A stretch of 7,233 bases of DNA from NCBI GenBank assembly GCA_003694465.1, contig RFKM01000297.1:1-7233 (forward strand). Direction: 5' to 3'. The notes beneath the pieces were generated by a model that was not told where the DNA came from, searched no databases, and saw nothing but the letters and a program-made list of their open reading frames with translations. Origin of the DNA: Alphaproteobacteria bacterium (lineage in GTDB: Bacteria > Pseudomonadota > Alphaproteobacteria > Rhodobacterales > Rhodobacteraceae). A program made the translations under genes and the position numbers. Positions 5,094 through 7,233 of the stretch are shown here, in pieces. Within the stretch, counting starts at the first letter, position 1, and each line of letters begins with the position of its first letter.

Positions 5094-5147
5094 GCAATGT
5101 TACGCGCCGAAACATCGGCCGCGGACGAGGGAGACGAACGAGACTAC

Positions 5148-6047
5148 ATGAGCAATTTCGAAAACCTGCCGGCCCCGAGCCCGGAAGGCGGCCTGAACCG
5201 CTATCTTCAGGAAATCCGCAAGTTTCCGATGCTCGAGCCGGAAGAGGAATACATGCTGGCCAAGCGCTGGGTCGATCATCACGACACCGAGGCGGCCCAC
5301 AAGCTGGTCACCAGCCACCTGCGGCTGGCGGCCAAGATCGCCATGGGCTACCGCGGCTACGGCCTGCCCCAGGCCGAGGTGATCTCGGAGGCCAACGTCG
5401 GGCTGATGCAGGCGGTGAAGCGATTCGACCCGGAAAAGGGCTTTCGGCTGGCCACCTATGCCATGTGGTGGATCCGCGCCTCGATCCAGGAATACATCCT
5501 GCGCTCGTGGTCGATGGTCAAACTGGGCACGACCAGCGCGCAGAAGAAGCTGTTCTTCAACCTGCGCAAGGCCAAGGCGCGCATCGGCGCCCTCGAGGAT
5601 GGCGACATGCACCCCGACAACGTCAAGCGCATCGCCCATGACCTCAACGTCACCGAGGAAGAGGTGATCTCGATGAACCGGCGCATGTCGTCGGGGGGCG
5701 ATGCCTCGCTCAATGCCACCGTTTCGTCGGATGGCGATTCGACCATGCAGTGGCAGGACTGGCTCGAGGACGAGAGCGCCGACCAGGCCGCCGAGTTGGA
5801 AGAGCGCGACGAGCTCGAGGCGCGCCGGGCGCTGCTGGCCGAGGCGATGTCGGTGCTCAACGACCGCGAGAAGGACATTCTCACCCAGCGCCGGCTGAGC
5901 GAAGACACCGTCACGCTCGAGGACCTCTCGGCGCAATACGGCGTCAGCCGCGAACGCATCCGCCAGATCGAGGTGCGCGCCTTCGAGAAGCTGCAAAAGC
6001 GCATGCGCGAACTGGCCGCCGAAAAGGGCCTGCTCGAAGAGGCCTGA
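5148..6047 (+). CDS. rpoH: RNA polymerase heat-shock sigma factor RpoH (sigma-32)
   Basis: The protein has 299 residues, normal for RpoH. GLNRYLQEIRKFPML (15-29) is region 1.2. HLRLAAKIAMGYRGYGLPQAEVISEANVGLMQAV (57-90) and YAMWWIRASIQEYILRSWSMVK (104-125) cover regions 2.1-2.4. AQKKLFFNLR (131-140) is the RpoH box that separates heat-shock sigmas from other group members. LSAQYGVSRERIRQIEVRAFEKL (260-282) is the region 4.2 helix-turn-helix that reads the -35. It directs RNA polymerase to chaperone and protease genes. The ATG at 5148 gives the usual short N-terminus; an in-frame ATG at 5097 lies at or before the predicted transcription start and was rejected. The ribosome-binding site is weak (only GAG-type purines nearby), so translational control is possible. 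It looks like the RpoH-I type rather than RpoH-II. It follows rluD by 163 bases with its own promoter. Confidence 0.97.
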   Translation: MSNFENLPAPSPEGGLNRYLQEIRKFPMLEPEEEYMLAKRWVDHHDTEAAHKLVTSHLRLAAKIAMGYRGYGLPQAEVISEANVGLMQAVKRFDPEKGFRLATYAMWWIRASIQEYILRSWSMVKLGTTSAQKKLFFNLRKAKARIGALEDGDMHPDNVKRIAHDLNVTEEEVISMNRRMSSGGDASLNATVSSDGDSTMQWQDWLEDESADQAAELEERDELEARRALLAEAMSVLNDREKDILTQRRLSEDTVTLEDLSAQYGVSRERIRQIEVRAFEKLQKRMRELAAEKGLLEEA

Positions 6048-6085
6048 GCGCGCGCCGCCGTCAGGTCGGCCTTGATCCCCGCCCG

Positions 6086-6098
6086 GTGCCGCGGGCAC
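6086..6098. repeat. Short hairpin between rpoH and the oxidoreductase gene
   Basis: GTGCC-gcg-GGCAC is a perfect 5-bp stem with a three-base loop, 38 bases after the rpoH stop. It could slow RNA polymerase or protect the rpoH 3' end, but no T-run follows, so it is not called as an intrinsic terminator. Confidence 0.3.
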
Positions 6099-6135
6099 GA
6101 TAGCGCCGCGCGGAACGAACGGCAGGAGGCATCGA

Positions 6136-7122
6136 ATGACTGAGGCTCTGCGTTGGGGCATTCTCGGGGCGGCGAAGTTCGCCGCCCGGCACATGGGGCC
6201 GGCGATCCATGCCGCCCGGGGCAACCGGCTGGTGGCGCTGGCCACCTCCAGCCCGGCCAAGGCCGCGCCCTTCGAGGCCTTCTGCCCCGGCCTCGAGGTC
6301 TTTCTCGACTATCAGGCGCTGCTCGAGTGGGAGGCGATCGACGCGGTCTACATCCCGCTGCCCAACCACCTCCATGTCGAATGGACGATTCGCGCCCTCG
6401 AGGCCGGCAAGCACGTGCTCACCGAAAAGCCGATCGCCCTCGCGGCCAGCGAGATCGACCGGATCATCGCCCTGCGCGACGAAACCGGGCTGCTGGCGGC
6501 CGAGGCCTACATGATCGTCCACCATCCGCAATGGCAGCGGGCGCGCGAGATCATCGCCAGCGGCGAGATCGGGCACCTCGGCCATGTCGATGCGGTGTTC
6601 AGCTACGACAACCGCGACGATCCGGGCAACATCCGCAACCGGCCCGAAACCGGCGGCGGCGGGATCCGCGACATCGGCGTCTACACCTTCTCTTCGGTCC
6701 GATTCGCAACTGGCGCCGAGCCGCGCCAGCTGCACACGCGCCTGAGGCGCGAGAACGGCGTCGACACCTTCGCCCATGTGGTCGGCGAGATGGCCGGCCC
6801 CCACGGCGCCTTCACCTATTCCTCGATGACCTCGATGCGCCTTGCCCCGCGGCAGGAGGTGACGTTCCACGGCGAGCGCGGGGTGATGACGCTGAGCGCG
6901 CCGTTCAACCCCGGCGTTTTCGGCGAGGCGACCGTCACCCTGCGCGACACCTCCGGGACCTTGCGGCACGAGCGTTGGCCGGACGTGAACCAGTATGTGC
7001 TGCAGGTCGAAAACTTCGCCCGCAGCGTGCGCGACGGCGTCGGTTACCCGTGCCCGCTTGAATTCTCGAAAGGCACGCAGGCGATGATCGACAGCGTTTT
7101 GGCGAGCGCCGAAGAGATCTGA
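6136..7122 (+). CDS. Gfo/Idh/MocA-family NAD(P)-dependent oxidoreductase
   Basis: This 328-residue protein has the two-domain layout of the family. The N-terminal Rossmann fold starts at once with RWGILGAAKFA (6-16), a GxxGxA-type dinucleotide-binding loop. YIPLPNHLH (72-80) and TEKPIAL (96-102) follow; Lys98 of the EKP motif is the conserved catalytic or cofactor lysine. The C-terminal alpha/beta domain carries GGGGIRDIGVYTFSSVRF (173-190), where Asp179 and Tyr183 fit the D-x-G-x-Y signature seen in glucose-fructose oxidoreductase and xylose dehydrogenase-like members. It should oxidise or reduce a sugar, polyol or related compound, but the substrate cannot be read from the sequence. No twin-arginine signal is present, so it is cytoplasmic, unlike periplasmic GFOR. 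The ATG at 6136 follows a perfect AGGAGG (6123-6128). It may be read through from rpoH, 88 bases upstream. No transporter or sugar-pathway neighbours are visible. Confidence 0.93.
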   Translation: MTEALRWGILGAAKFAARHMGPAIHAARGNRLVALATSSPAKAAPFEAFCPGLEVFLDYQALLEWEAIDAVYIPLPNHLHVEWTIRALEAGKHVLTEKPIALAASEIDRIIALRDETGLLAAEAYMIVHHPQWQRAREIIASGEIGHLGHVDAVFSYDNRDDPGNIRNRPETGGGGIRDIGVYTFSSVRFATGAEPRQLHTRLRRENGVDTFAHVVGEMAGPHGAFTYSSMTSMRLAPRQEVTFHGERGVMTLSAPFNPGVFGEATVTLRDTSGTLRHERWPDVNQYVLQVENFARSVRDGVGYPCPLEFSKGTQAMIDSVLASAEEI

Positions 7123-7151
7123 CGCCCGACGCGCCGCAGCGCCGGAAATCG

Positions 7152-7181
7152 CCTTGAAATCAAGGGCCTCGCTTCCCATCT
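7152..7181 (+). promoter_or_regulatory. Sigma-32 promoter of the right-edge gene
   Basis: CTTGAAA (7153-7159) is followed after 15 bases by CCCATCT (7175-7181). The -10 fits CCCATnT exactly and the -35 is a full match to TTGAAA. The CTTG-to--10 gap of 18 also fits the alphaproteobacterial heat-shock spacing. The -35 is part of a perfect inverted repeat, CCTTGA-aa-TCAAGG (7152-7165). Predicted transcription start is near 7188, before GGAGAGG (7204-7210) and the ATG at 7215. Confidence 0.55.
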
Positions 7182-7214
7182 TTGAGTCAGAGAGAGAGCT
7201 TTTGGAGAGGCCCG

Positions 7215-7233
7215 ATGAAACCGATCAAGACCC
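7215..7233 (+). CDS. Start of a gene cut by the right edge (MKPIKT...)
   Basis: Only six codons are visible. The ATG follows GGAGAGG (7204-7210) by four bases, a good ribosome-binding site, and a sigma-32-like promoter lies about 35 bases before it. This supports a real, possibly heat-inducible gene. Six residues are too few to name the product. A weak guess from the N-terminus is a host-attachment-type (PF10116) protein, which I would not annotate. Confidence 0.55.

Noticed and set aside
5097..5147. In-frame ATG that would add 17 residues to RpoH
   Set aside because: It lies at or before the predicted transcription start, has no ribosome-binding site, and the added residues do not look like the usual RpoH N-terminus.
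5100..6260. Long open frame (386 codons) on the minus strand opposite rpoH
   Set aside because: It mirrors the codon bias of rpoH in GC-rich DNA. The plus strand encodes an unmistakable RpoH, and the reverse product resembles no family.
6061..7179. Long open frame (372 codons) on the minus strand opposite the oxidoreductase
   Set aside because: It is an antisense artefact of high GC3. The plus strand has a perfect AGGAGG and clear Gfo/Idh/MocA motifs.

Overview
The window looks like ordinary chromosome from a GC-rich alphaproteobacterium, most likely of the order Rhodobacterales. The evidence is the very high third-position GC, an RpoH typical of that group, two small proteins resembling families common in Rhodobacterales (DUF6324-like and DUF6476-like), a tRNA-His without the extra 5' G, and an alphaproteobacterial LexA box (GTTC-N7-GTTC). 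I see no insertion sequence, phage gene, CRISPR array or resistance cassette. No undescribed multi-gene system is evident; the interest lies in single genes and their control sites.

Layout. At 1-968 (minus strand, cut by the left edge) is an RTX calcium-binding protein with ten in-register nonapeptides and a good sigma-70 promoter. Divergent from it, at 1243-1557, is a small two-helix membrane protein. Facing that, at 1638-2333 (minus), is a nitroreductase-fold flavoprotein of the iodotyrosine-deiodinase type. Next comes mmcB (2631-3086), a PD-(D/E)XK-like DNA repair protein with a LexA box against its start codon. It converges on a DUF6324-like gene (3137-3379, minus). Promoters for that gene and for tRNA-His (3516-3592) lie back to back. 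A DUF6476-like membrane protein (3646-3951, minus) and an RluD-type pseudouridine synthase (3950-4984, plus) diverge from overlapping start codons. rpoH (5148-6047) follows, then a Gfo/Idh/MocA oxidoreductase (6136-7122). The first six codons of another gene (7215 onward) lie at the right edge.

How the genes relate. Most are single-gene units that share a neighbourhood rather than a pathway. Two stress circuits are visible: SOS control of mmcB, and two sigma-32-like promoters with identical spacing. One is in front of rpoH, suggesting autoregulation, and one is in front of the right-edge gene. RluD (ribosome modification), tRNA-His and RpoH are housekeeping functions. The RTX protein and the deiodinase-like enzyme are the accessory-looking parts. 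All promoter calls are consensus matches by eye and are graded accordingly.
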